Shown piece by piece: positions 50,451 to 58,831 of a stretch of DNA of 64,000 nucleotides. Origin of the DNA: Pseudomonadota bacterium (GTDB lineage Bacteria; Pseudomonadota; Alphaproteobacteria; Caulobacterales; Caulobacteraceae). A program made the position numbers and the translations under genes. The notes under the pieces are model-generated. The model worked only from the letters and a program-made list of their open reading frames with translations. It was not told the DNA's origin and did not search any database. The stretch lies in the NCBI GenBank assembly GCA_023451375.1, contig JAEXZS010000040.1, positions 1 to 64,000 on the forward strand. The letters are read 5' to 3'. Each line of letters starts with the position of its first letter. The first letter of the stretch is position 1.

Positions 50451-50507
50451 GATTTCAGACATTTCACACTATTCACACTGTCTTTTTCGGCGCCACCGTC
50501 TGAAATC
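50451..50507. promoter_or_regulatory. Inverted repeat upstream of nitronate monooxygenase
   Basis: A perfect 10-bp inverted repeat GATTTCAGAC ... GTCTGAAATC with a 37-base spacer. Within the spacer TTCACACT occurs twice, one base apart (50463-50470 and 50472-50479), followed by TCTTTTT. A candidate operator. Confidence 0.4.
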
Positions 50508-50575
50508 CGCTCGATTGCCTTCCCCGGCGACAGCCCGCTAAGCGTAGCGAAACGAAACCCTCCAAGGAGCCGCCC

Positions 50576-51502
50576 GTGGCCATTCCCGCTTCGCTGAAAA
50601 AGGGCCTGACCCTGCCGGTGATCGCTTCGCCGATGTTTCTGGTCTCTGGTCCGGACCTGGTGGTCGAGGCCTGCAACGCGGGCGTGATCGGGACCTTGCC
50701 CTCGCTGAACCAGCGCACCACCGAGGGCTATCGGGACTGGGTCCGCGACATCAAGGGCCGGCTGAAGCCCGAGGCCGCCGCCTTCGGCGTCAACCACATC
50801 GTCCATCCGACCAATCCCCGGCTGATGGCCGACATGATGGTGTCGGTCGAGGAGCAGGTGCCCTTGATCATCACCTCGCTGGGCGCGGTCCGCGACGTGG
50901 TCGATGCGGTGCACGGATACGGCGGCGTGGTGTTCCACGACATCGCCAACATCCGCCATGCGCGCAAGGCGGCCGAGGCGGGCGTGGACGGGCTGATCCT
51001 GGTCGCCGCCGGCGCGGGCGGCCATGCGGGGATCATCAACCCCTTCGCCCTGATCAACGAGGTGCGGTCCTTCTACGACGGGACCATCATCCTGGCGGGC
51101 GCCATCTCCACGGGACAGGATGTCGCGGCGGCCCTGATGATGGGCGCCGACTTCGCCTACATGGGCACCCGCTTCATCAACACCACCGAGGCCATGGCCA
51201 CGGACGGCTACAAGCAGATGATCATCGATAGCGGCGCGACGGACATCGTCCACACCCCCGCCGTCTCGGGCATTCCGGCCAATTTCATGAGCAAGTCCCT
51301 GATCGAAAACGGAATCGATCCCAAGCACCTGCCCGAGCACAAGCTGGACATGGGCGACGAGGCCAAGGCCTGGAAAACCGTCTGGTCCGCCGGCCAGGGC
51401 GCGGGCGCGGTCCACGACGTGCTGCCGACGGCACAGCTTGTTCGTCGGTTGGCGGACGAATTTTCCGACGCCTGTAATAATTTCGAGACGAAGCGTCTTT
51501 AG
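50576..51502 (+). CDS. Nitronate monooxygenase-family FMN enzyme, 308 aa
   Basis: A TIM-barrel flavoprotein that oxidises alkyl nitronates (2-nitropropane dioxygenase family). Seen are PVIASPMFLVSGPDLV, AGVIGTLPSLNQRTTEGY, VVFHDIANIRHARKA, the FMN phosphate-binding VDGLILVAAGAGGHAGIINPFAL and AGAISTGQDVAAALMMGADFAYMGTRF. GTG start with AAGGAG 6 bases upstream. The FMN-binding GGHAG motif is whole. An inverted repeat upstream may be its operator. Confidence 0.92.
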   Translation: MAIPASLKKGLTLPVIASPMFLVSGPDLVVEACNAGVIGTLPSLNQRTTEGYRDWVRDIKGRLKPEAAAFGVNHIVHPTNPRLMADMMVSVEEQVPLIITSLGAVRDVVDAVHGYGGVVFHDIANIRHARKAAEAGVDGLILVAAGAGGHAGIINPFALINEVRSFYDGTIILAGAISTGQDVAAALMMGADFAYMGTRFINTTEAMATDGYKQMIIDSGATDIVHTPAVSGIPANFMSKSLIENGIDPKHLPEHKLDMGDEAKAWKTVWSAGQGAGAVHDVLPTAQLVRRLADEFSDACNNFETKRL

Positions 51503-51531
51503 ACGGGCCTCGTTCAAACAGAGGCCCGCCC

Positions 51532-52221
51532 ATGCTCCGCTCCCTGACGATCGCCGTCCTGCTGACCGCCGCGACGGCCGCCCCAGCCCTCGCCCAGTCG
51601 GCGCCCGGCGAAGAGTGGTCCTTCGAGGTCGGCGCCGGCACCGACAACCGGTCCAAGGGCGCGTCCAAGTCGGGCAACGACGGCTATGTCTTCGGCTCGG
51701 CCACCTGGGAGAGCGCCGACGGTCTGTTCTACGTCAGCCCGGCGGTCGAGACGATCCAGGCCGGCGGCTCCAACGTCGAGGCCGAGGTCGCCCTCGGCTA
51801 CCAGCCCGAGGCGTTCGGCTATGAGTTCGACTTCAACGTCGCCTACAAGAACCGCCTCGACGCAAACGACGGCTATGACAACGACACGGTGGAGTTCGGC
51901 GCCAACATCAGCCGCGCCGTCGGCCCGGCCAAGGCCCGCCTGCAGGTGCAGTATTCGCCCGACTCCGCCGGCTCCACCGAAGCTTTCACCTGGGTCGAGG
52001 GCCGCGTCGGCTGGTCCTTCACGCGCAAGCTGGACGGCTCGGTCGCCCTGGGCCGCCGCGAACAGGACAACGCGCCTGACTACACCGCCTGGAACGCCGG
52101 CGTGACCTACGCCCTGACCGACTCCCTGGGTCTGGACGTGCGCTACTACGACACCAACGCCGCCGAGTTCGGCGAGCAGTACGAGGACGCCCTGGTCGCC
52201 GAGATCGCCTTCGCTTTCTGA
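51532..52221 (+). CDS. TorF-family putative porin, 229 aa
   Basis: A signal peptide ending ALAQ, then EWSFEVGAGTDNRSKGASKS, typical of the TorF/TIGR02001 putative porins, and alternating beta-strands to a C-terminal Phe (LVAEIAFAF), the outer-membrane assembly signal. At 229 residues it could form about 10-12 strands. The substrate is unknown. It starts 29 bases after the monooxygenase gene and may be co-transcribed. Confidence 0.85.
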   Translation: MLRSLTIAVLLTAATAAPALAQSAPGEEWSFEVGAGTDNRSKGASKSGNDGYVFGSATWESADGLFYVSPAVETIQAGGSNVEAEVALGYQPEAFGYEFDFNVAYKNRLDANDGYDNDTVEFGANISRAVGPAKARLQVQYSPDSAGSTEAFTWVEGRVGWSFTRKLDGSVALGRREQDNAPDYTAWNAGVTYALTDSLGLDVRYYDTNAAEFGEQYEDALVAEIAFAF

Positions 52222-52393
52222 GACGGGGGGCTTGCGCATGGGACCGGGCGTTCCCACCTAGGGAAGGTCGATCTCTCTGCGTAACGCTGCTGCCCTTTGC
52301 ATCACGCACCGAGGTCCAAAAGCCGATCCATTCAGAACCGACAGGCCGACCAGGGGCTCTTCCCTGCGGTCAACGCCAGACGGAGGTCTCCAC

Positions 52394-52606
52394 ATGGCTA
52401 CCGGCACTGTAAAATGGTACAATCCCACCAAGGGCTACGGCTTCATCGCTCCCGATGACGGCGGCAAGGACGTGTTCGTCCACGCCTCCGCCGTCGAAAC
52501 CTCCAGCGTGGGTTCGCTCAACGAAGGCCAGAAGATCGGCTACGAGATCGAGCGCGACGCCCGCAGCGGCAAGGAATCCGCCGGTCGCCTCACGGCGGCG
52601 GAGTAG
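52394..52606 (+). CDS. cspA: Cold shock protein (CspA family), 70 aa
   Basis: A single-stranded RNA/DNA-binding OB fold: TGTVKWYNPTKGYGFIAPDDG (RNP1 KGYGFI, in two overlapping parts) and DVFVHASAV (RNP2). Ends normally in EGQKIGYEIERDARSGKESA. An ideal GGAGGT ribosome-binding site lies before the ATG, and the leader back to the previous gene is 172 bases, long enough for the structured leaders known from cold shock mRNAs. The reading frame continues without interruption after the TAG stop into an IF-1-like sequence. Confidence 0.95.
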   Translation: MATGTVKWYNPTKGYGFIAPDDGGKDVFVHASAVETSSVGSLNEGQKIGYEIERDARSGKESAGRLTAAE

Positions 52607-52822
52607 GACAAGCTGCAAGCCTCCGGCGCTATCGCCTTCGACGGCGAGGTGCTGAAGCTGCTGCCGCTGGGCCGCCGCAAGGTGCGCCTGGACAACGGCC
52701 ACGTCGTCACGGTCCTGCCCACCCTCGGCGCGCCCACGGGCGCCTCGTCGCCGGGCGACCGCGTGGTGGTCGAAATCGCCTTCAATCAGCTGAAGGGCTG
52801 GCGCCTCGCGCGCCGGCCCTGA
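52607..52822 (+). CDS. IF-1/S1-like OB-fold ORF in phase directly after the cspA stop, about 71 codons
   Basis: Reading on in the cspA frame after TAG gives 71 sense codons to a TGA: AFDGEVLKLLPLGRRKVRLD, then NGHVVTVLP, GDRVVVEIAF and KGWRLARRP. The pattern G-V-L..LP..RVRLDNGH......GDRV.VE resembles translation initiation factor IF-1. There is no ATG. Possible starts are CTG 52613, with GGAGTAGG 5 bases upstream, or GTG 52649 (57 codons); readthrough of TAG is a third option. Third-position G/C use fits coding sequence. It may be an overlooked gene, a cspA fusion that was split, or a decaying copy. Start given as the first sense codon. Confidence 0.5.
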   Translation, partial: DKLQASGAIAFDGEVLKLLPLGRRKVRLDNGHVVTVLPTLGAPTGASSPGDRVVVEIAFNQLKGWRLARRP

Positions 52823-52847
52823 AGCCATTCACGAAAAGGAGGCCTGC

Positions 52848-53102
52848 ATGACCCCGCTCGCCGACATGATCCCCGCCATGACCGACGCCGATCTCGTCAC
52901 CCTGCGCGCCAACGCCGCGCGGCTGGTTGAGCACGGCGCCTCCACCCAGGTCATCGCCGCCAGCGACATCCTTCCGGTCATCGACGCGGAGGTGGCCCGC
53001 CGCGCCGCCCTGCCGAAGCCCGCGGCCGCGCCGAAGAAGCGCGCGCCCGCCAAGAAGAAGGCCGCCCCGGTCACCGGCCACCAGACCGCCCTGCCGGGCT
53101 AA
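52848..53102 (+). CDS. Small basic protein with Lys/Ala-rich tail, 84 aa
   Basis: An N-terminal helical part (ADMIPAMTDADLVTLRANAARL) is followed by a hinge and a tail PKKRAPAKKKAAPVTGHQTA that resembles histone H1-like and topoisomerase tails, suggesting nucleic-acid binding. The start has an excellent ribosome-binding site (AAGGAGG) 8 bases upstream. It follows the IF-1-like ORF by 25 bases. Its stop overlaps by four bases the convergent trans-sulfuration gene. I do not recognise the N-terminal part. Confidence 0.7.
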   Translation: MTPLADMIPAMTDADLVTLRANAARLVEHGASTQVIAASDILPVIDAEVARRAALPKPAAAPKKRAPAKKKAAPVTGHQTALPG

Positions 53103-54262
53103 CCGATCGCCTGATCCAGGTCCGCGATCAGGTCCTCGACGTTCTCCACGCCCACCGACAGCCGGATCAGGCTGTCGGTGACGCCGCCCTTCTCGCGAAG
53201 GTCCCTGGGCACGGAGGCGTGGGTCATGATGGCCGGGTGGTTCACCAGGCTTTCCACGCCGCCCAGCGACTCCGCCAGGGTGAAGACCCGCACCTTCTCC
53301 AACACCCGCCGGGCCCGCTCCAGGTCGCCCTCCAGCACCACCGTGACCATGCCGCCGAAGCCCCCGGGCATCTGACGCGCGGCCAGCTCGTGCTGCGGAT
53401 GGGCGATCAGGCCGGGATAGATCACCCGCGCCACACCCGCGCGCGTCTCCAGCCAGCGCGCGATCTCCAGCGCGTTCTCGCAGTGCGCCTTCATCCTGAG
53501 CGCCAGCGTCTTCAAGCCCCGGTTCGCCAAGAAGGCGTCGAACGGCCCCATCACCCCGCCGACCGAGTTCTGCAAGAACTTGATCCGTGTCGCCAGGTCC
53601 GCGTCTCCGGTCACCAGCACCCCGCCGATGATGTCCGAGTGGCCGTTCAGATACTTGGTGGCCGAGTGCATGACCACGTCCGCCCCCAGGCTGAGCGGCT
53701 GCTGGCAGAAGGGCGTGGCGAAGGTGTTGTCGACCACCAGGATCAGGCCGCGCGCCTTGGCCACCTTCGACAGGGCGGCGATGTCGGCCAGCTTCATCAT
53801 GGGGTTGGTGGGCGTCTCGACCCAAAGCATCCGGGTCTTCGGCGTGATCGCCGCCTCGACCGCCGCGATGTCGCTCAGGTCCACATAGGCGAAGTCCAGC
53901 CCCATCGACCGCCTCCGCACGCGCTCGAACAGCCGCCAGGACCCGCCGTACAGGTCGTCCCCGGTGACGACGTGATCGCCGGCGTCCAGCAGCTCCAGCG
54001 CCGTCGAGGTCGCCGCCATGCCCGAGCCGAAGCCGAAACCGTGCGTGCCGCCTTCCAGATCGGCGATACAGGCCTCGAACGCCTCCCGCGTCGGGTTCTT
54101 GCCCCGCGCGTACTCATAACCCTTGTTCACACCCGGGCTCTCCTGGGCGTAGGTCGAGGTGGCGTAGATCGGCGTCATCACCGCGCCGGTGGTGGGGTCT
54201 GGCCGCTGACCGGCATGGATCGCGCGGGTGGAGAAGCCCTGGCTGTTCTTTCTGTCGGCCAT
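53099..54262 (-). CDS. Cys/Met-metabolism PLP enzyme, probable cystathionine gamma-lyase, 387 aa
   Basis: A fold-type I PLP enzyme: STRAIHAGQRPDPTTGAVM, YEYARGKNPTREAFE, GFGFGSGMAATST, WVETPTNPMMKLADI, and the PLP lysine in MHSATKYLNGHSD; the substrate-side LGGVESLVNHPAIMTH is also typical. The family includes cystathionine gamma-synthase, gamma-lyase and beta-lyase, which are hard to separate by eye. The gene follows cbs by 4 bases, so gamma-lyase in the homocysteine-to-cysteine direction is the best guess. Confidence 0.88.
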   Translation of the reverse strand: MADRKNSQGFSTRAIHAGQRPDPTTGAVMTPIYATSTYAQESPGVNKGYEYARGKNPTREAFEACIADLEGGTHGFGFGSGMAATSTALELLDAGDHVVTGDDLYGGSWRLFERVRRRSMGLDFAYVDLSDIAAVEAAITPKTRMLWVETPTNPMMKLADIAALSKVAKARGLILVVDNTFATPFCQQPLSLGADVVMHSATKYLNGHSDIIGGVLVTGDADLATRIKFLQNSVGGVMGPFDAFLANRGLKTLALRMKAHCENALEIARWLETRAGVARVIYPGLIAHPQHELAARQMPGGFGGMVTVVLEGDLERARRVLEKVRVFTLAESLGGVESLVNHPAIMTHASVPRDLREKGGVTDSLIRLSVGVENVEDLIADLDQAIG

Positions 54263-54266
54263 GGTC

Positions 54267-55679
54267 CTACCGGTTCAGGCTGAGGTGGTTGATCAGGTCG
54301 GTTCGGGTGATCAGGCCGACGAAGGTCTCCCCGTCCAGCACAATGGCTACGCGGTCACGATCGAAGACGGGTATCAGGGCGTCCAGCGGCTCGTTCACCT
54401 GCACCGTGTCCAGGTCGCGCGTCATGGCTGAGGACACCGGCATGGCGAACCGCTCCTTCCGCGTGATCTCGTCGGTGTTCATGATGTGCACGATATCGCT
54501 CTCGTCCAGGATGCCGACCAGCCGGCCCTCGTCGATGACAGGCAGTTGAGAGACGTCGGCGCTCTTCATGCGCTTGAAGGCGGTGTCCAGCGTGTCGTTC
54601 GGCCCGGCGACGACGACGTCGCCCTTCTCGTATTTGCGCGTGATGAGGTCCGATAGGTCGCCGTGCAGCTCGCGCTCGCCCAATCCCTGATCCGCCAACC
54701 AGGCGTCGTTGTAGACCTTCGACAGGTACTTGGCGCCCGTATCGCAGACGAAGGTGACGCAGGTCTTGGCCTCCGTCTGCTCGCGGCACCAGCGCAGCGC
54801 CGCCGCAAGCAGGGTGCCGGAGGACGACCCCGCCAGGATGCCCTCCTTCAGCAGCAGGTCGCGCGCCGTGGCGATCGCCTCCGCGTCCGGGATTGAATAG
54901 GCCTTGTCGATCAGGCTCATGTCCGCGGTGGCCGGCACGAAGTTCTGTCCGATCCCCTCGACGGTGTAGCTGCCCTCCGGCCCCGGCACGCCGTCGTTGA
55001 CGATGCCGGCCAGCGTCGATCCGACCGGATCGGCCAGGATGATCTGGGCCTTGGAGCCCACGCTCTTCAGGAAGCGCGCCGTGCCGGTGATGGTCCCGCC
55101 CGAGCCGATGCCGGCCACCAGGGCGTCGATGTCGCCGCCGGTCTGGGCCCAGATTTCCGGCCCCGTGCTCTTCACGTGGGCGTCGGCGTTGGCCTGATTG
55201 GCGAACTGGTTGACATAGAAGCCGCCCGGAATGCCCTGGGCCAGCCGCTCGGCCATATCGGTGTAGTATTCCGGATGCCCGTGAGGCACGTCCGATCGCG
55301 TCAGGCGAACATCCGCGCCCATGGCCCTGAGATGTTGGATTTTCTCCTTCGACATCTTGTCCGGGATGACCAGGAGCACCTTATATCCCCGGGCCCGGCC
55401 GACGAGAGTCAGCGCCAGGCCGGTGTTGCCGGCCGTCGCCTCCACGATGGTGCCGCCTTGCTTCAGGAAGCCTTCCCGCTCCGCCGCGTCCAGCATCTCG
55501 ATCGCGATGCGATCCTTGATCGAGCCGCCCGGGTTCTGGGATTCCAGCTTGAGCAGCAGCCGGCACTTCCCGGTGTCGATCTTCGTCACCTCCACCATCG
55601 GGGTCTTGCCGATCAGATCCAGCGGCGAGCCCACGGTCGCGCTCAGGGCGGGGGCGGCCAAGTTGGTGGCAGGGGACAT
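54267..55679 (-). CDS. cbs: Cystathionine beta-synthase with C-terminal CBS pair, 470 aa
   Basis: Condenses serine and homocysteine with PLP. The catalytic part has the PLP lysine in ESQNPGGSIKDRIAIEML, EATAGNTGLALTLVG and GIGSGGTITGTARFLK. It is followed by a Bateman module of two CBS domains (residues about 345-470: DLITRKYEKGDVVVAGPNDT, MTRDLDTVQVNEPLDALIPV), the regulatory form that in eukaryotes senses S-adenosylmethionine. No heme-binding N-terminus is present. ATG 55679 has GGAG 6 bases upstream. Confidence 0.93.
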   Translation of the reverse strand: MSPATNLAAPALSATVGSPLDLIGKTPMVEVTKIDTGKCRLLLKLESQNPGGSIKDRIAIEMLDAAEREGFLKQGGTIVEATAGNTGLALTLVGRARGYKVLLVIPDKMSKEKIQHLRAMGADVRLTRSDVPHGHPEYYTDMAERLAQGIPGGFYVNQFANQANADAHVKSTGPEIWAQTGGDIDALVAGIGSGGTITGTARFLKSVGSKAQIILADPVGSTLAGIVNDGVPGPEGSYTVEGIGQNFVPATADMSLIDKAYSIPDAEAIATARDLLLKEGILAGSSSGTLLAAALRWCREQTEAKTCVTFVCDTGAKYLSKVYNDAWLADQGLGERELHGDLSDLITRKYEKGDVVVAGPNDTLDTAFKRMKSADVSQLPVIDEGRLVGILDESDIVHIMNTDEITRKERFAMPVSSAMTRDLDTVQVNEPLDALIPVFDRDRVAIVLDGETFVGLITRTDLINHLSLNR

Positions 55680-55784
55680 CGGAGACTCCATTCGGGGTTC
55701 GGCGGAAGCTGAGGCCCCGCAATCACTCGGTCAACTCACGCAAGATTTGACCCAAAGGTGCGGTTCCGCGCTACGAAAGACAGA

Positions 55785-58100
55785 ATGAACAAATCACCCA
55801 AGAGGCCCCCCGCGGGCCTTCCCGATAAAGAGACGCTCCTCGCCTTCCTGCGCGAGGCCGGATCGGCCGAGAAGACCGACATCGCCCGCCACTTCGGCCT
55901 GAAGGGCAGCGACCGCCGCGCGCTGCGCGAGATGATCCGCGAGCTGGAGGAAGAGGGCAAGCTGGGCAAGCGCGGCCGCAAGGGCTTCGCCGAGGCCGGC
56001 GCCCTGCCCCCCGTCGGCGTCGCCGACGTGATCGAACGCGACGTCGACGGGGAACTGTATGTCCGCCTGGTCGAGGCCGGCGCCGACGCCCCGCGCGCCA
56101 TACTGATGCCGGACAAGGGCAAACCCGGCCCTGCGCCAGGCCTCGGCGACCGGCTCCTGGTCAAGTTCCAACGCGGCGGAGAGGGCTGGGAGGCCCGGCT
56201 GATCAAGAAGTTGGACGTGGGGACGAACCGCGTCCTGGGCGTGATCCGAAAATCCGCCCGCGAGACCCGCGTCGAGCCCGTCGATCGCCGCTCCAAGGAC
56301 GTGCTGCTGGTGCCCCAGGCCCAGTCCGGCGACCTGCGCGACGGCGACCTGGTCCTGGCCGCCGTGGAGAAGGGCGAGCAGCGCTATGGGCCCAAGCGCG
56401 GCAAGATACTGGAGCATATCGGCAAGGAGGACGATCCCCGCGCCGCCTCGCTGATCGCCATCCACGCCCACGGCGTCCCGACCGGCTTTTCCGAGGCCGT
56501 CGAGCGCGAGGCCGCGGATCAGGAACTGCCGACGCTGAAGGGCCGCGAGGACCTGCGCGAGATCCCCTTCATCACCATCGATCCCGCCGACGCGCGCGAC
56601 CATGACGACGCCGTCTACGCCCAGCGCGACGACGATCCGAAGAACCCCGGCGGATGGATCGTCTGGGTCGCGATCGCCGACGTCGCGGCCTATGTCCGCC
56701 CGGGGTCGGCGCTGGACCGGGAGGCCCGCGAAAAGGGCAATTCGACCTATTTCCCCGACCGCGTCGAGCCTATGCTGCCGGAGGTGCTGTCGAACGGCCT
56801 GTGCAGCCTGAAGGAGGGCGAGAACCGCGCCTGCATGGCCGTGCGCATGGTCTTCGACAAGGACGGGCGAAAAACCGGCCACCGGTTCGTGCGCGGCCTG
56901 ATGCGGTCCCACGCCAAGCTCAGCTACGAACAGGCCCAGACGGCCATCGATGGCCAGCCGGACGATATGGCCGGCCCGATCATGGACGCCATCCTCTATC
57001 CGCTGTGGAACGCCTACCACGCCATGCTGAAGGGCCGGCTGAAGCGCAGTCCGCTGCAGATCGAATCGGCCGAGCGTCGCATCCGCATGGCGCCCGACGG
57101 CGGCATTGCCTCGATCGAGAAGCGCACGTCCCTGGAGGCCCATCGGCTGATCGAGGAGATGATGATCCAGGCCAACGTCTGCGCCGCCGAGACGCTGGAG
57201 CAAAAGAAGACGCCGCTGATATACCGCGTCCACGACGCGCCCAGCCAGGAGAAGATCTTCAACCTGGCCGACTTCCTGTCCACCATCGGCAAGCCCTGGA
57301 ACAAGGGCGAGCCGGGCACGACCAAGCGGTTCAACAAGTTGCTGGACGAGACCCGCGACGGCGAATACGCCGACGTCGTCAATGAGGTCGTCCTGCGCAC
57401 CCAGATGCAGGCCATCTACAGCCCCGAGAACGTCGGCCACTTCGGTCTGAACCTGGACCGCTATGCCCACTTCACCTCCCCGATCCGGCGCTACTCCGAC
57501 CTGATCGTCCACCGCGGCCTGATCCGGGCCTTGGGGCTGGGCAAGGATGGGCTCACCGATCGCGAGATCGCGGAACTGCCCGCCATCGCGGAGGGCGTGA
57601 CCATGACGGAGCGCCGCTCCATGGCGGCCGAGCGGGACGCCATGGACCGCTATATCGCCGCCTTCCTGGAAGACCGGGTCGGGGCGACCTTTACCGGACG
57701 GATCACCGGCGTGACCCGGTTCGGGCTGTTCGTCCGGCTTGAGGAAACGGGCGCCGACGGCCTGGTGCCGGTTTCGACCCTGGGCGGCGAGTACTTCACC
57801 CACGACGACCGCGCCCACGCCCTCGTCGGCGAGCGCACCGGGAAACGGTTCACCCTGGGCCGCATGGTCGAGGTGAAGCTGGTGGAGGCCACGCCCGTCA
57901 CCGGCGGCCTGGTGTTCGAAATGCTCAGCGAGCCCGAGCCGCGCGATCCCAATGCGCCCGCGCCGCGCCTCGGCATGCGGGGTCGCGGCGGCGACGGACC
58001 GCTGAAGCGCAGCAAGGGCCGCCCGGGCGGTCCCAAGCCCCGCAACGGCGCAAAGCCCTCTGGCGGCCTGAAGGGGGTCAGGAAAGGCAAGCGCAAGTGA
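55785..58100 (+). CDS. rnr: Ribonuclease R, 771 aa
   Basis: A processive 3'-5' exoribonuclease able to degrade structured RNA. Domain order: N-terminal winged-helix region (LLAFLREAGSAEKTDIARHF), two OB-type cold shock domains, the RNB domain with catalytic acids (TIDPADARDHDDAVYA; AREKGNSTYFPDRVEPMLPE) and a C-terminal S1 domain (GATFTGRITGVTRFGLFVRL), ending in a Lys/Arg/Gly-rich tail (KRSKGRPGGPKPRNGAKPSG). The start MNKSPKRPP was chosen; a GTG nine codons earlier is possible. Divergent from cbs. Confidence 0.96.
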   Translation: MNKSPKRPPAGLPDKETLLAFLREAGSAEKTDIARHFGLKGSDRRALREMIRELEEEGKLGKRGRKGFAEAGALPPVGVADVIERDVDGELYVRLVEAGADAPRAILMPDKGKPGPAPGLGDRLLVKFQRGGEGWEARLIKKLDVGTNRVLGVIRKSARETRVEPVDRRSKDVLLVPQAQSGDLRDGDLVLAAVEKGEQRYGPKRGKILEHIGKEDDPRAASLIAIHAHGVPTGFSEAVEREAADQELPTLKGREDLREIPFITIDPADARDHDDAVYAQRDDDPKNPGGWIVWVAIADVAAYVRPGSALDREAREKGNSTYFPDRVEPMLPEVLSNGLCSLKEGENRACMAVRMVFDKDGRKTGHRFVRGLMRSHAKLSYEQAQTAIDGQPDDMAGPIMDAILYPLWNAYHAMLKGRLKRSPLQIESAERRIRMAPDGGIASIEKRTSLEAHRLIEEMMIQANVCAAETLEQKKTPLIYRVHDAPSQEKIFNLADFLSTIGKPWNKGEPGTTKRFNKLLDETRDGEYADVVNEVVLRTQMQAIYSPENVGHFGLNLDRYAHFTSPIRRYSDLIVHRGLIRALGLGKDGLTDREIAELPAIAEGVTMTERRSMAAERDAMDRYIAAFLEDRVGATFTGRITGVTRFGLFVRLEETGADGLVPVSTLGGEYFTHDDRAHALVGERTGKRFTLGRMVEVKLVEATPVTGGLVFEMLSEPEPRDPNAPAPRLGMRGRGGDGPLKRSKGRPGGPKPRNGAKPSGGLKGVRKGKRK

Positions 58101-58113
58101 CCCCGTCGGCCGG

Positions 58114-58827
58114 ATGAAGGAACAGCCCTTGCCCTTCGATGCCGCGCAGGACCTGAGGGATGCGCCGCGCGCCGGCGGCGCCCAGCGCCCGAAGGACGCC
58201 GCGACGCTGATCCTGACGCGCGGCGGGGCGCGGCCGGAGGTCCTGATGGGCCGCCGTGCGCCGGGCCATGTCTTCATGGCGTCGAAATGGGTGTTTCCGG
58301 GAGGCCGCATCGACCGGGCCGACTTCGGCGCCGCCTCGACGAGCGACCTGCCGTCGGAGGTCGCTCGTCGGCTCGAGGCGGAAGTTCCCGCCCGCCGGGC
58401 GCGCGCGCTCGCCCTGGCCGCCGTGCGCGAGACTTTCGAGGAGACAGGGCTGATCCTGGGCCGGCCCGCCCCGCCTGTGACGGTGGCGGGTCCGTGGCGC
58501 GAGTATCGGCGCGCGGGCGCCCTGCCCCACCTGGCGGTGCTGTCGTACATCGCGCGCGCCATCACACCGCCCGGTCGCAGCCGCCGTTTCGACGCCCGCT
58601 TCTTCATGGCCCCGGCCGAGGCGCTGCTGACGCCCGAGCCGACGGCGGGCTCCGGCGAACTGGAGGAGATCGCCTGGCTGCCGCTGGACCAGGCGCGCAC
58701 GCTGGACCTGCCGGCCATCACCCGCTTCGTGTTGAGTGAAGCGGCTGAACGGCTCCACTGTTCCGAGCGCCCCCTGCCCTTCGTCCGCATGGTGCGCGGC
58801 CGGCATGTGGTGGAGCACAGGGGCTGA
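58114..58827 (+). CDS. Nudix hydrolase, 237 aa
   Basis: Nudix box with an insertion: FPGGRIDRAD at the front, and AAVRETFEETGLILG carrying the REx2EExG residues about 40 residues later, which is the spaced arrangement seen in NUDT8/NudL-like and related long Nudix proteins. Ends with SGELEEIAWLPLDQARTLDL. The substrate is unknown. It begins 13 bases after rnr on the same strand, so the two are probably co-transcribed. Confidence 0.85.
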   Translation: MKEQPLPFDAAQDLRDAPRAGGAQRPKDAATLILTRGGARPEVLMGRRAPGHVFMASKWVFPGGRIDRADFGAASTSDLPSEVARRLEAEVPARRARALALAAVRETFEETGLILGRPAPPVTVAGPWREYRRAGALPHLAVLSYIARAITPPGRSRRFDARFFMAPAEALLTPEPTAGSGELEEIAWLPLDQARTLDLPAITRFVLSEAAERLHCSERPLPFVRMVRGRHVVEHRG

Positions 58828-58831
58828 GACG

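Larger units (their letters stand above)
50261..50575. other. 315-base divergent intergenic region queF / nitronate monooxygenase
   Basis: Holds no convincing gene. It contains a terminator-like hairpin next to queF, a stretch without clear features (50311-50450), and an inverted repeat enclosing two direct repeats next to the monooxygenase gene, whose ribosome-binding site AAGGAG lies at its end. It probably carries both promoters. Confidence 0.6.

Noticed and set aside
55794..58790. A 998-codon open frame on the minus strand across rnr and the Nudix gene
   Set aside because: It lies fully antisense to a well-recognised RNase R and Nudix hydrolase; such long antisense frames are normal in high-GC genomes with strong third-position bias, and its translation shows no known domain.
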